From Planctomycetota bacterium (lineage in GTDB: Bacteria > Planctomycetota > Planctomycetia > Pirellulales > Pirellulaceae), in contig JABAAE010000014.1 in NCBI GenBank assembly GCA_014238905.1, positions 124,001 through 188,000 on the forward strand: DNA of 64,000 nucleotides, given 5' to 3'. Position numbers and translations under genes: made by a program. Positions 17,467 through 26,897 of this stretch are shown in pieces. The notes below the pieces were generated by a model. The model did no database searches and was not told the origin of the DNA. It saw only the letters and a program-made list of their open reading frames with translations. Position 1 is the first letter of the stretch, and the number at the start of each line of letters is the position of its first letter.

Positions 17467-18780
17467 CTATTCGACAAGTTTCACCCGTAACGGTATTTTT
17501 TTCCCTTGTCTCAAGACAGCGATGGGCAGCTCGTCTCCGATTCGATACTTAAGTTTGATCTGAGTGTGAAATTGCTGCGGCGTGACTCCGGTGATCGGAT
17601 TGCCTTCGAATTCAACGATGATGTCTCCCTGACGGAGTCCACTTTTAAATGCCGATTGCCCACCTGGTGCGCCCCGGTTAATCCACTTCACCAAAAAGGC
17701 AGTTTGCGGATCGGAGATCTTCAAAGCCCGGCGGCGAGCAGGCTCCAGAACTGGCGCCCAAACCCGAAGCCTCGGCGAAACGGACCACATCGACCCCCGC
17801 CAGGATACGTCATACTCCTTCCACCCCTTACTGACCGATATCGTCTGTTTTTTGCCGTCACTGGTCTGGACCTCAATTTTTGCCGCCGCGTTGGGAACCT
17901 GATGTAACACCCATTGAACATCGGCAATGGATGTTATGAATTGTCCATTGATCGTTTTTATTTCATCCCGAACTTCCAGCCCTGATTTTGCAGCCGCGGA
18001 ATCCAGTTCGATGGTTTTGATTTTGTTGCCGAGGACGGGGTCGATGGTGAATCCCAAGTTGTCAGGAAGAGGGTACTTCCAAAGCATCTCCTGATTGAAT
18101 CTCCCCTTTGCCTGAGCGTCTAAATGGGCAGCGTCGTGAATGGTGTGGCAGTGTACACAATTCGATCGGGTCGTGAGTTGCTCCAGCTTTTCGGCATTTT
18201 TTAGACCAGGCAAATCCATCGCATACCTTGGTTTGTGAGACCGCCGCTTACCGACCAAATATTTTTTGTTGCCGGGGTAGGCCTGATGCAAAACCAAAAC
18301 TCTTTTCATTGTGTTTAACAAACCACCAATCGAATTGTAAGCGTCGGGTCCGTCGACGCTCTGAGTCCCGTAACGAGCATAGACAGTTCCATCTGGATGA
18401 ATAAACATCGCTGCCCAATTGAGATCATGATCGAATTCGAACAGCGACAGGTCAACATTTTTCATTTCAACTTGCCGGACCGAGATGAAATTCTCAAGGG
18501 CAAACTTCCTGATGGATTGATTACCACTGGCGACTTCGGCATCAAATGCACGGCAAGCTTCGCAGGGCACGCAACGAAAGGTCACAAACAACGGTTTGTT
18601 TTGCTCGATCGCTATCGCTTTGGCTTTGCTGATATCGTTATAGATCCAAAAGTCCTGTTCCTTTCCGTTTTTGTCATCGATCCGATCCCGCAACTCTTCC
18701 TGTGAGTTGCAAAACTGAATTCCCAAGAACAAAAACAAATACACCAGGCCCCATGAAAACCTTGTTGAAATTCGACTCAT
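17467..18780 (-). CDS. Secreted thioredoxin-like / CxxCH / tandem PDZ protein
   Basis: 437 residues with a signal peptide (residues about 9-27). The N-terminal domain (about 45-150) is thioredoxin-like, with FVTFRCVPCEACRAFD near residue 70; the Cys pair spacing differs slightly from the classic W-C-x-x-C. A single c-type haem motif CVHCH occurs near residue 206. Two PDZ-like domains follow: one around 235-315 (LGNKIKTIELDSAAAKSGLE) and one at about 345-437 (SAFKSGLRQGDIIVEFEGN). This architecture occurs in planctomycetes, probably as a periplasmic redox or sensing protein, but no function is proven. It is a single-gene unit. Confidence 0.8.
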   Translation of the reverse strand: MSRISTRFSWGLVYLFLFLGIQFCNSQEELRDRIDDKNGKEQDFWIYNDISKAKAIAIEQNKPLFVTFRCVPCEACRAFDAEVASGNQSIRKFALENFISVRQVEMKNVDLSLFEFDHDLNWAAMFIHPDGTVYARYGTQSVDGPDAYNSIGGLLNTMKRVLVLHQAYPGNKKYLVGKRRSHKPRYAMDLPGLKNAEKLEQLTTRSNCVHCHTIHDAAHLDAQAKGRFNQEMLWKYPLPDNLGFTIDPVLGNKIKTIELDSAAAKSGLEVRDEIKTINGQFITSIADVQWVLHQVPNAAAKIEVQTSDGKKQTISVSKGWKEYDVSWRGSMWSVSPRLRVWAPVLEPARRRALKISDPQTAFLVKWINRGAPGGQSAFKSGLRQGDIIVEFEGNPITGVTPQQFHTQIKLKYRIGDELPIAVLRQGKKIPLRVKLVE

Positions 18781-19007
18781 AGACTCCTCGGAAACACGGA
18801 TTAGATCTGATTTAGTTTAAACCGTCAGCTATCCCATTACAAAATGGGTCAGGCATGACTTCCCAACATTCCAAACTGAATCCTGCACAGATTGTGTTGA
18901 ACCCGGACCCGCTAAATCAGGAAAAAGAGAATTCCGAGCCAAAAAAGAGGCTAAAATAATTGCCAGAATAGATTCGACTGCCCGTCCAACCAGCTAAGCA
19001 GCGCTCG

Positions 19008-19586
19008 ATGATCGAAAAAACAATTCTACAGAACGATTATGTCCGCCTGGAGCCTTTGGATCCACAGCATCGCGAAGGACTCTTTGCGGCGTCCGCGCCC
19101 GAAATTTGGCAACACATGCCACTCCGAGTGGCGAGGCTAGAAGACATCGACCAATTTATTGCGGAGGCGGTCCAAGCCTATGCCAATGGAGAGGGAGTTG
19201 GATTCGCCGTGATGGACCGCGTGACAGAGGCTGTCGTTGGGTCAACCGGTTTCTACAACTACGTTCCCCAAAACAAGAGAATTGAGATCGGCTTTACATG
19301 GTACACCCCGAACAGTCAAAGATCACCGGTCAATACCTCTTGTAAATTCCTTCTACTCCAGCATGCATTCGAAATCCTCGACGTCAATCGAGTGGAATTC
19401 AAAACCGATTCACTCAACCTGAGAAGTCGACGTGCCCTTGCCAGACTCGGAGCAACCGAAGAAGGAACCCTGCGAGCACATGTGGTGCAACCTGATGGAA
19501 GGCTGCGGCACAGTGTTTATTTCAGTATTCTCAAGACCGAATGGCCAGCGATTCGCGGCCGGCTTTCAGAATTTCTAGCACGATAG
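19008..19586 (+). CDS. GNAT-family N-acetyltransferase (RimJ/RimL-like)
   Basis: A 192-residue cytoplasmic protein. It opens with NDYVRLEPLDPQHREGL, the usual N-terminus of RimJ/RimL-type acetyltransferases, and has GFAVMDRVTEAVVGSTGFYN, then KRIEIGFTWYTP, the acetyl-CoA-binding helix region, and NRVEFKTDSLNLRSRRALARL, where the family has 'NxxSxrale+lGf'. The closing part has GTLRAHVVQPDGRLRHSVYFS. The family transfers acetyl groups to protein N-termini, antibiotics or small amines; the target here cannot be deduced. It is a single gene, oriented away from the thioredoxin/PDZ gene. Confidence 0.9.
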   Translation: MIEKTILQNDYVRLEPLDPQHREGLFAASAPEIWQHMPLRVARLEDIDQFIAEAVQAYANGEGVGFAVMDRVTEAVVGSTGFYNYVPQNKRIEIGFTWYTPNSQRSPVNTSCKFLLLQHAFEILDVNRVEFKTDSLNLRSRRALARLGATEEGTLRAHVVQPDGRLRHSVYFSILKTEWPAIRGRLSEFLAR

Positions 19587-20016
19587 CCTCTCCCTTGCGG
19601 CGAAGAGACTGGGCGACGTTCCAATGACAAGAAAACCTGAAGGGGTGAATTAGCTGACAAAATGAAATCAAATCGGGTGACGTTCTCCGGCTGGACCGAC
19701 ACTGTTGACCCGCTCCTAAAAGTCCACGCAGCACGATCACCACTTGAAAGAACGTAGCCAAATTACAAATCGTCACCGATACCGTTGATGCCTCCTTTCC
19801 CTGCGGTTCAACATCCCAAGCGAATAATATAGCTCTCGCCCCACCGGATGGCGTATTGAATCACAACCCCAACCGGGTTGTAATCTTACGTCAGGAAGTC
19901 GTTCTGGGCATGAATGTCCCATGCTAAAAATCAAGAGGAATCCCAATTTGGCAAGTGGCAAATGATTTCCTGCGTCCAACAAAGTCAATCGAAACCTTCT
20001 AATTCGGAGTTGAGTG
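19587..20016. other. Intergenic region, nothing recognised
   Basis: About 430 bases between GNAT and RmuC, both rightward. It should contain the rmuC promoter. No gene or strong hairpin seen. Confidence 0.45.
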
Positions 20017-21612
20017 ATGGAACCGATGATCGCTTTTGCCCTCGCTGCCGTTTCGGCCGTGGCCGCCTGCGCCGTCACCTGGCTGGCAGGCATCAAACGA
20101 CAGGGCAACGTCTCTAGAGAACTTCAGAATCTCAAGGCAGACAAAAAGGTTTTCGAAACACGCATCATCGATCTGGGACAAAAAGCCGAATCCCTAAACT
20201 CTGACTTAAGCGAAAAATCAAAACTTCTATTCGATTCCGATCAGACCCTCAATTCACTGAAGCAGGACTTAGCCAGAGTAAAACAGGGCAATGATGATCT
20301 TCAAAAAAACCTAAACAAAGCGAACGCGGATCTTGAAAAGAACGAGGCCAAGAATGAACACCTGCAGGAAAGAAAATCCCACTACAAAATGGAATTGGCG
20401 ACTCATTTACGTGGACAAGAGGAACGCGAAAAAAGCCTCAAAGACCAACTGGCTCACCTGGAGGTCCAAAAGAAAGAACTAAAAAAAGAATTCGAAAACA
20501 TTGCCAACCGGATTTTTGAAGAAAAGGGAAAGACATTCAACGAACGCTCCCAGTCATCTCTTAACACGACGCTCAAACCGTTAAAAGAAAAAATAGATTC
20601 ATTTCAAAAACGAATGAATGAAATCAATGACCAATCCATCAAGGGTAATACGACGCTTCAATCGGAAATCAAGAAGGTTTTGGATGTCGGACTCAAAATG
20701 CAAGACGAGGCGACCAACCTGACTTCAGCACTAAAGGGCGATTCCCAACAACGTGGTGCCTGGGGTGAGGCACAACTTGAACGAACTTTACAAATGAGCG
20801 GGCTCATTCAGGATGCTCATTACACCACTCAAGACAGCTTTACAGATCTCGATGGCCAACGGAGACGGACAGACTACATCATCCGTCTTCCCGATAACAA
20901 ATGTTTGATTATCGACAGCAAAATGACATTACCCGATTACGATCGAGCCGTGTCCGCCCAAACGCCAGAAGAAATCAACGTCGCCATGAAGGCGCATGTT
21001 TCTGCGGTGAAAAAGCATATCGACGACTTGCAGAAAAAAGATTATGCCAACGTTACCGACATAGAAAGCCCTGACTTTATTCTCATGTTTATGCCGGTCG
21101 AACCTGCTTTTATAGAAGCCCTCAAATTTGATAAAGAGCTTTTTAATTACGGGTATTCAAAAAACGTCGTGTTGGTTTCTCACACCACATTAATCCCTAT
21201 TTTACGCACCATTTCCAATCTCTGGATTTTGGAACAGAGCAACAGAGAGGCTCAAAAACTGGGTGATACCGCCGTCGACATCTGGAATTCGGTTTGCTCG
21301 GTCGTCAAACAGGTGAAAGAGATGGGTAAGACGTTGGCTAGTCTGACTAACAAACACAACGACCTGGTTACCAAACTGGTTGGCAACCAGGGTCTTTCCC
21401 GCAAAGTGGAACGCTTTGACAAGATGTCTACCAAGACTAAAAAAGAGATGGCTGCCGATTTGGAACCGGTCCAGTTCAGTAGTGACGATCCCAGGCTGAA
21501 CCTGACAGCCAAACCGCTATCGGAGGCTCCAAAACTTGAAGAATACCCGACCCAGTCAGATCCAAATGGATCGGCGGATCAAGCAGAGAATGATGTCTCA
21601 GAAAGTCCGTAA
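20017..21612 (+). CDS. rmuC: DNA recombination protein RmuC
   Basis: 531 residues. The ATG at 20017 is preferred over the GTG one codon earlier because GGAG lies seven bases upstream. A short N-terminal membrane anchor (MIAFALAAVSAVAACAVTW) is followed by a long coiled coil (about 30-190), then the RmuC domain at about 235-430 with RGAWGEAQLERTLQMSGL and KCLIIDSKMTLPDYDRAV, which carry the nuclease-like Asp/Lys residues, and FILMFMPVEPAFIEALK. RmuC is an inner-membrane-anchored nuclease-like protein that limits DNA inversions and repeat recombination. That is notable in a genome segment with many short tandem repeats, but the link is only speculation. Confidence 0.95.
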   Translation: MEPMIAFALAAVSAVAACAVTWLAGIKRQGNVSRELQNLKADKKVFETRIIDLGQKAESLNSDLSEKSKLLFDSDQTLNSLKQDLARVKQGNDDLQKNLNKANADLEKNEAKNEHLQERKSHYKMELATHLRGQEEREKSLKDQLAHLEVQKKELKKEFENIANRIFEEKGKTFNERSQSSLNTTLKPLKEKIDSFQKRMNEINDQSIKGNTTLQSEIKKVLDVGLKMQDEATNLTSALKGDSQQRGAWGEAQLERTLQMSGLIQDAHYTTQDSFTDLDGQRRRTDYIIRLPDNKCLIIDSKMTLPDYDRAVSAQTPEEINVAMKAHVSAVKKHIDDLQKKDYANVTDIESPDFILMFMPVEPAFIEALKFDKELFNYGYSKNVVLVSHTTLIPILRTISNLWILEQSNREAQKLGDTAVDIWNSVCSVVKQVKEMGKTLASLTNKHNDLVTKLVGNQGLSRKVERFDKMSTKTKKEMAADLEPVQFSSDDPRLNLTAKPLSEAPKLEEYPTQSDPNGSADQAENDVSESP

Positions 21613-21826
21613 TTCTTGACCGGGCTCACCAGAAATAGAGTCGCGTTCTTGAAAACCTACCGAATCCCCACGGTGCATTTAGTCCGCCTACCGATTTGAT
21701 CGAATGCCAAAAGGCATAGCCAACAGAATCATGCGATTCACCAAGGGTCTGCATTGCTGGCTTTCCTGGAATCACTTCTGCTGGTCCAGAATTTGACAGA
21801 TCTTTTTTCCTACCTGAGTTACTCTG

Positions 21827-22150
21827 CTAACCAGCTTGGCCACCGGCACCACTATCGGCCGTCTTGCCGCTCTTCTTATCGTGACTATCATCCTCATGAT
21901 CCTGTCCGTCTTGGTCATGTCCGTCGTGATCCTCTTGGTCGTGGTCATGTCCGTCGTGATCATGACCGTCGTGATCATGTCCGTCGTGATCATGACCGTC
22001 GTGATCATGACCGTCGTCACCCTTATGGACATGTGGTGGAGCCTTCTTCAAACCGCCTTCGGATTCGTCAAACAGGCATCCGGTCGAAAAAAGCCCCATG
22101 CTCAACAACGCGAGCAACATGGGAATTGAGACAGGGGATTTCATCTTCAT
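21827..22150 (-). CDS. His/Asp-repeat lipoprotein, probable metal binder
   Basis: A 107-residue protein. The ATG at 22150 has GGAAAGG eight bases upstream, better than the longer frame from 22174. The signal peptide ends in LFSTGC, the lipobox. From about residue 40 the sequence is dominated by tandem GHDHD units (about five perfect copies) followed by looser copies with Asp, Gln and Glu, then a Lys/Ser/Gly tail. The DNA shows the same as a 15-bp repeat. Such His-rich tracts bind zinc, nickel or copper, so an outer-membrane or inner-membrane metal buffer is likely. No transporter gene is adjacent. The number of repeats is likely to vary between strains. Confidence 0.75.
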   Translation of the reverse strand: MKMKSPVSIPMLLALLSMGLFSTGCLFDESEGGLKKAPPHVHKGDDGHDHDGHDHDGHDHDGHDHDGHDHDQEDHDGHDQDGQDHEDDSHDKKSGKTADSGAGGQAG

Positions 22151-22731
22151 TTCAATGACCTTTCCAATGAACAAAAAAAGGGGCTTACCATCCGCTGATT
22201 GGCATCACCGAAAAAAACTAGCCGGGCAAACAGTCTTCCAAATTGGATCTGAAACAATCCTCCAAATATTGTCCTCAATCGTACCAAATCTGTTCAAGCT
22301 AGAGGGATATTACAATTCCCACTCCATAATTGGTTAAAAACCGTTTCGTTCTCATCGCAACCAGTTCTTTGATCCAATCAAATCTCTCGCTGGTGGGTCC
22401 GTAAAGTTAATCCATTTGATCACCAAACATGGCAACTTCTGGTTTCAAATCCCCTATTTGGAACGACAAGCCGCCGTCACTACCTTCGCCTCATGCCAAG
22501 CCAAACGTTCGAATATTTTTAGCCAAATTCCTCCATGTGAAAAAGTTCCTGTAGAATTGGATCAACACTAGTCGTTTGAAAACGTGTGGGTCGCTCCGCC
22601 CCATTGCCCCCTCAGCAGTTCATACAGATCGCCGATAAGCTTCTAACCCATCTCGCCCACCGATTGAAAATGAGGACAGGCGTCGATTGTTCCCATTAGA
22701 AAAACTCTTCCCAAACCTATAGGCTCCATTA
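22151..22731. other. Intergenic region, nothing recognised
   Basis: About 580 bases between two divergent genes (the His-rich lipoprotein to the left, a secreted protein to the right). Promoters for both must lie here. It is A+T-rich in part, and I saw no gene, no repeat and no recognisable regulator site. Confidence 0.45.
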
Positions 22732-23808
22732 ATGTTTTCAACCACCCTGATCCCCCCCCTGCGAAATCTCTGCATGGGTTTCTTCCTGCTGACATTTTCC
22801 TCTGTGGGTAAAGAAATCCTTGCGTCATCCCCAATGAAAACTTACGGCGCAGAAGGGCTGAAACGGCTCAGCTCTTCTACGGGAAAAGACCCTACGCGTT
22901 TTCCAGTCTCGTGGGAGACTTTTGAAAAAGAAAACGGTCACGGAAAACTCACCGACGGTCCGTCGCAACCCCACTCCATCCCTCTTTCGAATACAAACCC
23001 CGAGGCTGCGAGACAGACCGAGTTCAAAGCTGCACATTCCAGAAGACCGAAAATCGAGCCGAGTCCCGCCAGCGAGCACTTGACAGATTTAAAGGTCCAA
23101 TGCGAGGGAACTTATCAACATCACCTGCAGGGGGTGGCCACCGACCGGCAATCGATTTTCTGGTCCTTTACCACGACGCTTGTCAAAACGGACCAGAAGG
23201 GAAAGCTAATCAAGAAGAAATCGGTGGCAAACCATCACGGTGACCTCTGTTTCCAAAACGGCAAGATTTATGTTGCAGTCAATCTGGGAAAGTTCAACGA
23301 TCCAAAAGGGAATGCAGACTCCTGGGTCTACGTCTATCACGCCGAGACGCTACAGCTATTGGCCCGACATGCCGTACCGGAGGCCTTCCATGGCGCAGGC
23401 GGAATTGGCTATCGTGACCAAATGTTTTTTGTTGTCGGCGGATTGCCAGATGATGTTCAGGAGAATTTCATTTACCAGTACGACAGCAAATTCAAATTTC
23501 AAAAAAAACACGTCATCCGCAGCGGCCATACTCATCTTGGAATCCAAACCGCAACATTTGCCCATAACCGGTGGTGGTTCGGATGTTACGGCACCCCTAA
23601 AATCCTGATCACCACCGACGCTGAATTTCGAGTTCAGGGAAAACATGAGATTGATTGTTCCCTCGGTGTTGAAGGCCTTTCCAATGGCAGGCTTCTGATT
23701 GCCAGCGGTCGTTGCGAGGGAAAAAATGGCTGCCAGGGATCTATCCAGACCGCACTCCCGGACAAGCGGGCCGGGTTTCGATTCGAAAAAGATTCGGAAA
23801 AAGACTGA
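22732..23808 (+). CDS. Secreted protein of unknown function, beta-propeller-like
   Basis: 358 residues. The first ATG is at 22732 and a second at 22774; either gives a hydrophobic signal (FFLLTFSSVGKEILAS). After a low-complexity stretch of about 60 residues the remaining 250 are rich in short beta strands and glycines: QGVATDRQSIFWSFTTTLVK, VANHHGDLCFQNGKIYVAVN, FHGAGGIGYRDQMFFVVGG, GIQTATFAHNRWWFGCYG and FDCSL-like CSLGVEGLS. The repeat spacing suggests a propeller of about five or six blades. The same pattern occurs in other planctomycete hypothetical proteins. No catalytic residues are identified. Confidence 0.7.
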   Translation: MFSTTLIPPLRNLCMGFFLLTFSSVGKEILASSPMKTYGAEGLKRLSSSTGKDPTRFPVSWETFEKENGHGKLTDGPSQPHSIPLSNTNPEAARQTEFKAAHSRRPKIEPSPASEHLTDLKVQCEGTYQHHLQGVATDRQSIFWSFTTTLVKTDQKGKLIKKKSVANHHGDLCFQNGKIYVAVNLGKFNDPKGNADSWVYVYHAETLQLLARHAVPEAFHGAGGIGYRDQMFFVVGGLPDDVQENFIYQYDSKFKFQKKHVIRSGHTHLGIQTATFAHNRWWFGCYGTPKILITTDAEFRVQGKHEIDCSLGVEGLSNGRLLIASGRCEGKNGCQGSIQTALPDKRAGFRFEKDSEKD

Positions 23809-23914
23809 CAATTAAGCCGATCCTGATTCTTTTGACATCCTGGTTTTCCGGCCAGAAGATTTCCGTGGATTTCCTGAGCCCACCGGGACCGATAGAATCC
23901 AGGTTTGTTTCTGT

Positions 23915-23979
23915 TCAGGATCTTTGGTTCTTTTCAGGATCTTTGGTTCTTTTCAGGATCTTTGGTTCTTTTCAGGATC
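23915..23979. repeat. 19-bp tandem repeat, three copies plus a partial
   Basis: Three exact copies of TCAGGATCTTTGGTTCTTT start at 23915, 23934 and 23953, followed by TCAGGATC at 23972. It lies in the gap between the secreted protein and the sulfatase. A replication-slippage repeat; no regulatory role is evident. Confidence 0.9.
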
Positions 23980-24247
23980 ATAGCCTTGCCCAAATAGACG
24001 CTTGGCTCAACTGGATCACTCGGTTCGATTTCCATGGCCGACTACATGATCTTGACATCGGATACCCGGGCTTCTGGTCATTGAGGTCATGACGACATTC
24101 AGCAAACCTGTCAAATTGTGCCAAAAAAAACAGTTTGTCGCCGCATGAATGCCAAATCACCCCTGTGGGCGTACAATATTACCATCGCCGAAGCGGACCT
24201 TTTTAATGAACCTGCCGCACGCGAAAACCGATCCAACTCTCCCCTCT

Positions 24248-25699
24248 ATGATTTGTTTCAAAATGATCGTTTGCTCCAACATCACTCGCATTGTTCTGAT
24301 CGCCTGTTTATTTCCCTTCTCTTTTCTTCAAGCGGCAGCAACGGAGCACCCCAATGTCGTCATCATTCTGGTGGACGATATGGGATACGGAGACCCAGGT
24401 TGTTTTAATTCGAATTCAAAAATACCGACACCGAATATCGACCGACTGGCGACCGAAGGGATGAAATTTATTGACGCGCACGCTTCCGGGCCCCTTTGTC
24501 ATGTTTCCCGTTATGGCCTTCTCACAGGTCGGTACCCTTGGCGGCATCGAATTAAATGGCAAAACAACCCTGTAATCGCCAAGGACAGGATGACGATCGC
24601 ATCGTTACTGAAATCACAAGGCTACTCGACCAACATGGTTGGAAAATGGCATCTCGGATTTTCAGAAGACCCTCAATTCAAGGGCCCTCTTCGGGGTGGT
24701 CCCGCTGATCGGGGATTCGATACGTTTTTCGGAATTCGCGCCAGTACCGACATCCCTCCCTATTTTTATATTCGCGGCACGCAGGCGGTCATGCCACCCA
24801 CCGAAAAAATCAACGCCAACCAAACCGCCGGATGGTCTCCGATCCAGGGCGAATTCTGGAGAGCTGGTGGAATCTCGCCCGATTTAAAACTGGATGAGGT
24901 GCTACCACGTTTTACATCTGAAGCTGTTTCAGTCATTGAACAACATCAGAAATCCGGATCAGAGAAGCCAATGTTTTTGTATCTGGCTTACCCCGCTCCC
25001 CATACTCCCTGGTTGCCAAGCAAGGAGTTCGTGGGCAAATCCCAGGCAGGTCTGTATGGTGATTTCATGAACATGGTCGATGCCAATATTGGCGAAGTGC
25101 TGGCTGCTTTGGACAAAAGCCCGTCGATGAAGAATACGGTGGTGATTTTCTCCTCCGATAACGGTCCGGTTTGGTACGAAAAAGACGTGAAAAAATTTGG
25201 TCATAATTCGACTGGCGTTTTGCGAGGAATGAAAGCAGATGCTTATGAAGGTGGACATCGCATGCCGTTTGTGGTTCGCTGGCCCAATCGAGTCGAATCA
25301 AAATCGACCTCAACGCAGACGATTTGTTTTACCGATATTTTTCGAACTCTGGCGGAAATAACCGGCAGTCCGATACCCCAGGGCCAAGCCCCGGACAGCG
25401 TTAGTTTTTTGTCTTCGCTTATTGGCCAACAGTCGAAAAAAAGCCGACTCAGAAATTCCCTGGTCCTCTCCGCCGGGGCCCGCCATATGATGGTTCGTGC
25501 CGGAGACTGGAAGTTAATAACCGGTCCAGGTTCGGGAGGTTTTTCCGGGGGCCCTAAAAAACCGGGTCCTGGAATCCCCAAGGGCCAGCTTTATCATTTG
25601 AAGGTGGACCTGGGAGAGACCAAAAACCTCTATGAAAAGATGCCGGAAAAAGTGGAGGAATTGTTGGCCCTTCTGGAAAACGAAAAACGGCAGCGTTAA
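24248..25699 (+). CDS. Secreted type I sulfatase with an unusual active-site motif
   Basis: About 483 residues from the ATG at 24248, chosen because it directly precedes a signal peptide (ITRIVLIACLFPFSFLQAAA); in-frame ATGs at 24149, 24206 and 24263 are alternatives and none has a good ribosome-binding site. Sulfatase landmarks are VVIILVDDMGYGD (metal-binding Asp pair), PTPNIDRLATEGM, VGKWHLGF, YPAPHTPW and VIFSSDNGP. The formylglycine site reads CHVSRYGLLTGR: the Cys and Arg are there but the usual Pro at position +2 is Val. The family removes sulfate esters from polysaccharides; planctomycetes have many for algal glycans. The exact substrate is unknown. Confidence 0.9.
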   Translation: MICFKMIVCSNITRIVLIACLFPFSFLQAAATEHPNVVIILVDDMGYGDPGCFNSNSKIPTPNIDRLATEGMKFIDAHASGPLCHVSRYGLLTGRYPWRHRIKWQNNPVIAKDRMTIASLLKSQGYSTNMVGKWHLGFSEDPQFKGPLRGGPADRGFDTFFGIRASTDIPPYFYIRGTQAVMPPTEKINANQTAGWSPIQGEFWRAGGISPDLKLDEVLPRFTSEAVSVIEQHQKSGSEKPMFLYLAYPAPHTPWLPSKEFVGKSQAGLYGDFMNMVDANIGEVLAALDKSPSMKNTVVIFSSDNGPVWYEKDVKKFGHNSTGVLRGMKADAYEGGHRMPFVVRWPNRVESKSTSTQTICFTDIFRTLAEITGSPIPQGQAPDSVSFLSSLIGQQSKKSRLRNSLVLSAGARHMMVRAGDWKLITGPGSGGFSGGPKKPGPGIPKGQLYHLKVDLGETKNLYEKMPEKVEELLALLENEKRQR

Positions 25700-26201
25700 A
25701 CGTCTCAGCCTCGCTGAGTCCGGATAATTCAGATAGTCAGTCTACATTTTTCATCCCGCATTTGCCCCCTAGCGGTGGGATCGCCATCGAATCGACTGCC
25801 AGCCCGTGGACATCCAATTCCACCTGGTCTCAAAACAGAATTCAGCACCAACATTGACCATCCCGTGCATTTTTCTGTAAGCGGGAACGCGGGTGTCAAA
25901 CAGCCAATGTATTCGGTTGCGTGCCTGTCTCACTGGTCATTTCATGAGCCAGATGAGCATTAGCAAAAGAACGGCCGGAAAATATCCGGCTACCCCTTTT
26001 TTTTTCATGAAAAACGGGGTTCAATGCAATCGTAAAAGTAATCGGCAGAGAATTGATTTCCACTTGTGATTCCCAAAAAGATGCCCTCAATCGCGGGATT
26101 CATCGTTGGCAATATTAGCTGGATTTCAACGACCATTCGCATTTCTCTACTGCTTTGAAATGGCTTTTTCCATCCATCTATTTATTAAAAACAACGAATC
26201 C
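25700..26201. other. Intergenic region with a weak inverted repeat
   Basis: No gene recognised. Near 25993-26023 the plus strand reads ACCCC, a run of T, CATG, a run of A and GGGGT, a weak hairpin that could be a terminator for the sulfatase; the loop and stem are too A/T-rich to be sure. Confidence 0.35.
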
Positions 26202-26897
26202 ATGCGAAGCTGGATCTTACATTTGGTGGCACTGTTCATCGTTATTGCGGGCAATGCCAGTGCTCAAAACAATGAGAACCGCACCATACTCATACGAAGC
26301 ATTGAGCAGCAGAGCAGCGGCCCGATTCCCATGTCTTTTGGAATCACTCGCAGCGATCTTAAAATCATCCAAAGCCAAGTCCCGTTCATTCAATCCATCA
26401 CTCCCATTCGTTTCTTTCCCGGCATGTTCGTTCGAATGGGTTCTCAAACCCTGAAGGCAAAAGTAACAGGCACGACAGCAAATTATATCTTTGGAAAAAA
26501 CATCAAGGTCACCAAGGGCAGGTTCCTCACCGAAAAAGATCTTACCCATCGGCACAACGTGGTCGTTATCAACTCCGCCCAAGCACGACAACTGTTTCCA
26601 GATAATCAAGTAATCGGCAAAGCGATTCGTCTAAACACCGATTTCTTTACGGTTGTTGGTATCGTTGAATCCGACCAACCCGCCTCACTTTTTATCCCCT
26701 ACACCACGATGTATTCCAGATTTGGCGATCTATCGTTGACAACCGCGGCGGGCTCGTTTTCTATGAAAAAATACGAATTAAGCGAGGTCGAATTGGTAAT
26801 CTCCATGAATGGCAATCTCACTAAAGCCATCCACATTATTAACGCTATTTTAAAACTGAGGCACGATAAAAAAGAGTTCCTCGTTCAGGCAAAATGA
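26202..26897 (+). CDS. Secreted MacB-like periplasmic core domain without transporter helices
   Basis: 231 residues starting at the ATG at 26202, directly before a clean signal peptide (MRSWILHLVALFIVIAGNA, cleavage near residue 22). The mature part resembles the periplasmic core of MacB/FtsX-type ABC permeases: ITRSDLKIIQSQVPFIQSIT, a strand set with TTANYIFGKNIKVTKGRF, then VVVINSAQARQLFPDNQVIG and FFTVVGIVES. In full transporters this domain sits between membrane helix 1 and helices 2-4, but none of these helices follow here. It overlaps the downstream adaptor by four bases. No ATPase or permease gene is near, so it may serve a distant transporter or act alone. Confidence 0.75.
   Translation: MRSWILHLVALFIVIAGNASAQNNENRTILIRSIEQQSSGPIPMSFGITRSDLKIIQSQVPFIQSITPIRFFPGMFVRMGSQTLKAKVTGTTANYIFGKNIKVTKGRFLTEKDLTHRHNVVVINSAQARQLFPDNQVIGKAIRLNTDFFTVVGIVESDQPASLFIPYTTMYSRFGDLSLTTAAGSFSMKKYELSEVELVISMNGNLTKAIHIINAILKLRHDKKEFLVQAK

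Noticed and set aside
21754..22158. Plus-strand frames with Arg/Asp-His repeats
   Set aside because: Antisense reading of the GHDHD repeat; the minus-strand frame has the lipoprotein signal and a ribosome-binding site.
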